Shown: piece by piece, positions 6,228 through 6,513 of the stretch
Numbering within the stretch: the stretch's first letter is position 1
Layout of the letters: every line of letters starts with the position of its first letter
Assembly (NCBI GenBank): GCA_028288395.1
Contig: JAQBNV010000025.1
Span: 1 to 6,513, forward strand
From: Adhaeribacter sp.
Lineage (GTDB): Bacteria > Bacteroidota > Bacteroidia > Cytophagales > Hymenobacteraceae
DNA length: 6,513 nucleotides
Direction of reading: 5' to 3'
Program-made: the position numbers and the translations under genes
The notes under the pieces: model-generated
Database searches by the model: none
The model's input: only the letters and a program-made list of their open reading frames with translations
What the model was told of the DNA's origin: nothing

Positions 6228-6493
6228 TTTTTTAGAAAGTCCCGCTCCATCTCCAACTGCCCAATCTTGGCATAGAGCGCTTCCAGGTTTATCGCTTCTT
6301 CTTTTTCTTTCCCTACCGCCCCAGCGAATACCAACTGGGAGTTCTCCACAAACTCCTGCTTCCACTGCGATATCTGGTTAGGGTGTAGCTGAAACTTCTC
6401 GGCTAAGGCCGCTAATGTTTGCCGCTCTTTTAGTGCTTCTAAAGCTACTTGTGCCTTGAAGGCCGCTGTAAATTTCCTCCGTACTTTTTTCAT
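6203..6493 (-). CDS. IS3-family transposase OrfA
   Basis: A 96-residue OrfA counted from the ATG at 6493; a GTG at 6502 in the same frame would add three residues, and the window ends soon after. The helix-turn-helix region reads RRKFTAAFKAQVALEALKE, then LAALAEKFQLHPNQISQWKQEF. The C-terminal stretch LEALYAKIGQLEMERDFLKK has leucine-zipper-like spacing, used in this family for dimerisation with the OrfAB fusion. OrfA binds the terminal repeats and modulates transposition. Its stop lies beyond the A8 slippery site, so most ribosomes make OrfA alone and a fraction shift into orfB. The promoter should be upstream, outside the window. Confidence 0.9.
   Translation of the reverse strand: MKKVRRKFTAAFKAQVALEALKERQTLAALAEKFQLHPNQISQWKQEFVENSQLVFAGAVGKEKEEAINLEALYAKIGQLEMERDFLKKSLKKRGL
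6226..6233 (-). other. A8 slippery site for programmed -1 frameshifting between orfA and orfB
   Basis: On the minus strand the run reads CT-AAAAAAAA-GC. In the orfA frame it is CTA AAA AAA AGC, giving the heptamer A AAA AAA. A -1 slip re-pairs both lysine tRNAs and continues with AAG CTT GAA, which is the orfB frame. A weak GCTT/AAGC mini-hairpin lies directly downstream; I would not claim it as a stimulator. Confidence 0.8.
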
Positions 6494-6513
6494 CTTTGCC
6501 ACTTTTTTAAGTT

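Larger units (their letters stand above)
5347..6513 (-). mobile_element. IS3-family insertion sequence, cut off by the window end
   Basis: The element is read on the minus strand and carries the classic IS3-family layout: orfA with a helix-turn-helix and leucine-zipper-like tail, an A-rich slippery site, and orfB with an rve integrase core. The orfB-side end is inferred at about 5347, where the plus strand reads TGATTTAGGCCACGAATC going inward, 35 bp beyond the orfB stop. The start with TGA fits IS3-type ends, but the partner repeat lies beyond 6513, so neither the exact end nor the target duplication can be confirmed. Both reading frames are open without internal stops, so the copy may be active. 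It sits downstream of DUF423 and does not interrupt a recognisable gene. Confidence 0.9.

Noticed and set aside
6228..6365. Upstream extension of orfB to a GTG at 6365 as a real N-terminus
   Set aside because: It overlaps orfA in another frame and the translated part has no IS3 features; frameshifting at A8 explains orfB expression better.

Overview
The window reads as chromosomal DNA from a member of the Bacteroidota, most likely the Cytophagales. I infer this from the protein families present (a DUF4296 lipoprotein, a DUF58/Bat-type gene cluster), from the lack of Shine-Dalgarno sequences at useful spacing before almost every gene, and from A/T-rich spacers around moderately GC-rich, CCGG-rich genes. 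A Hymenobacteraceae-type genome such as Adhaeribacter would fit, but that is an impression and not something the sequence proves.

Layout. Positions 1-229 are mostly non-coding, AT-rich DNA with no confident element. A CsaA-like tRNA-binding-domain chaperone follows on the + strand. Its stop overlaps the stop of a convergent small lipoprotein (DUF4296) on the - strand. A 61-bp divergent spacer separates the lipoprotein from a tightly packed + strand operon of three genes: a soluble DUF58 protein with a von Willebrand A (vWA) fold, a BatD/DUF4381-like single-span membrane protein, and a BatA-type vWA membrane protein. Each gene overlaps the next. The trio looks like the core of a MoxR/Bat membrane-associated vWA system, but no MoxR ATPase lies upstream, and no batB, TPR gene or full-length batD lies downstream, inside the window.

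A 271-bp spacer (3821-4091) follows. It contains a striking pair of inverted arms built on a GTGGTACGTT-core repeat, an inner imperfect hairpin and AT-rich DNA, and it resembles a small non-coding repeat element. Its right arm ends 10 bp before a yggS-type PLP-binding protein gene. That gene is followed after 3 bp by a DUF423 four-helix membrane protein, so the two are probably co-transcribed.

The last part (about 5347 to the window end) is an IS3-family insertion sequence on the - strand. It has orfA, an A8 slippery site for -1 frameshifting, and orfB with an intact DDE triad. The orfA-side end of the element lies outside the window. Between DUF423 and the IS (5166-5346) I see only a 10-bp palindrome and no gene.

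The most notable items are the apparently reduced or split Bat cluster, the poorly described membrane protein at its centre, and the inverted-repeat element that sits exactly where the rest of a Bat operon would normally continue.
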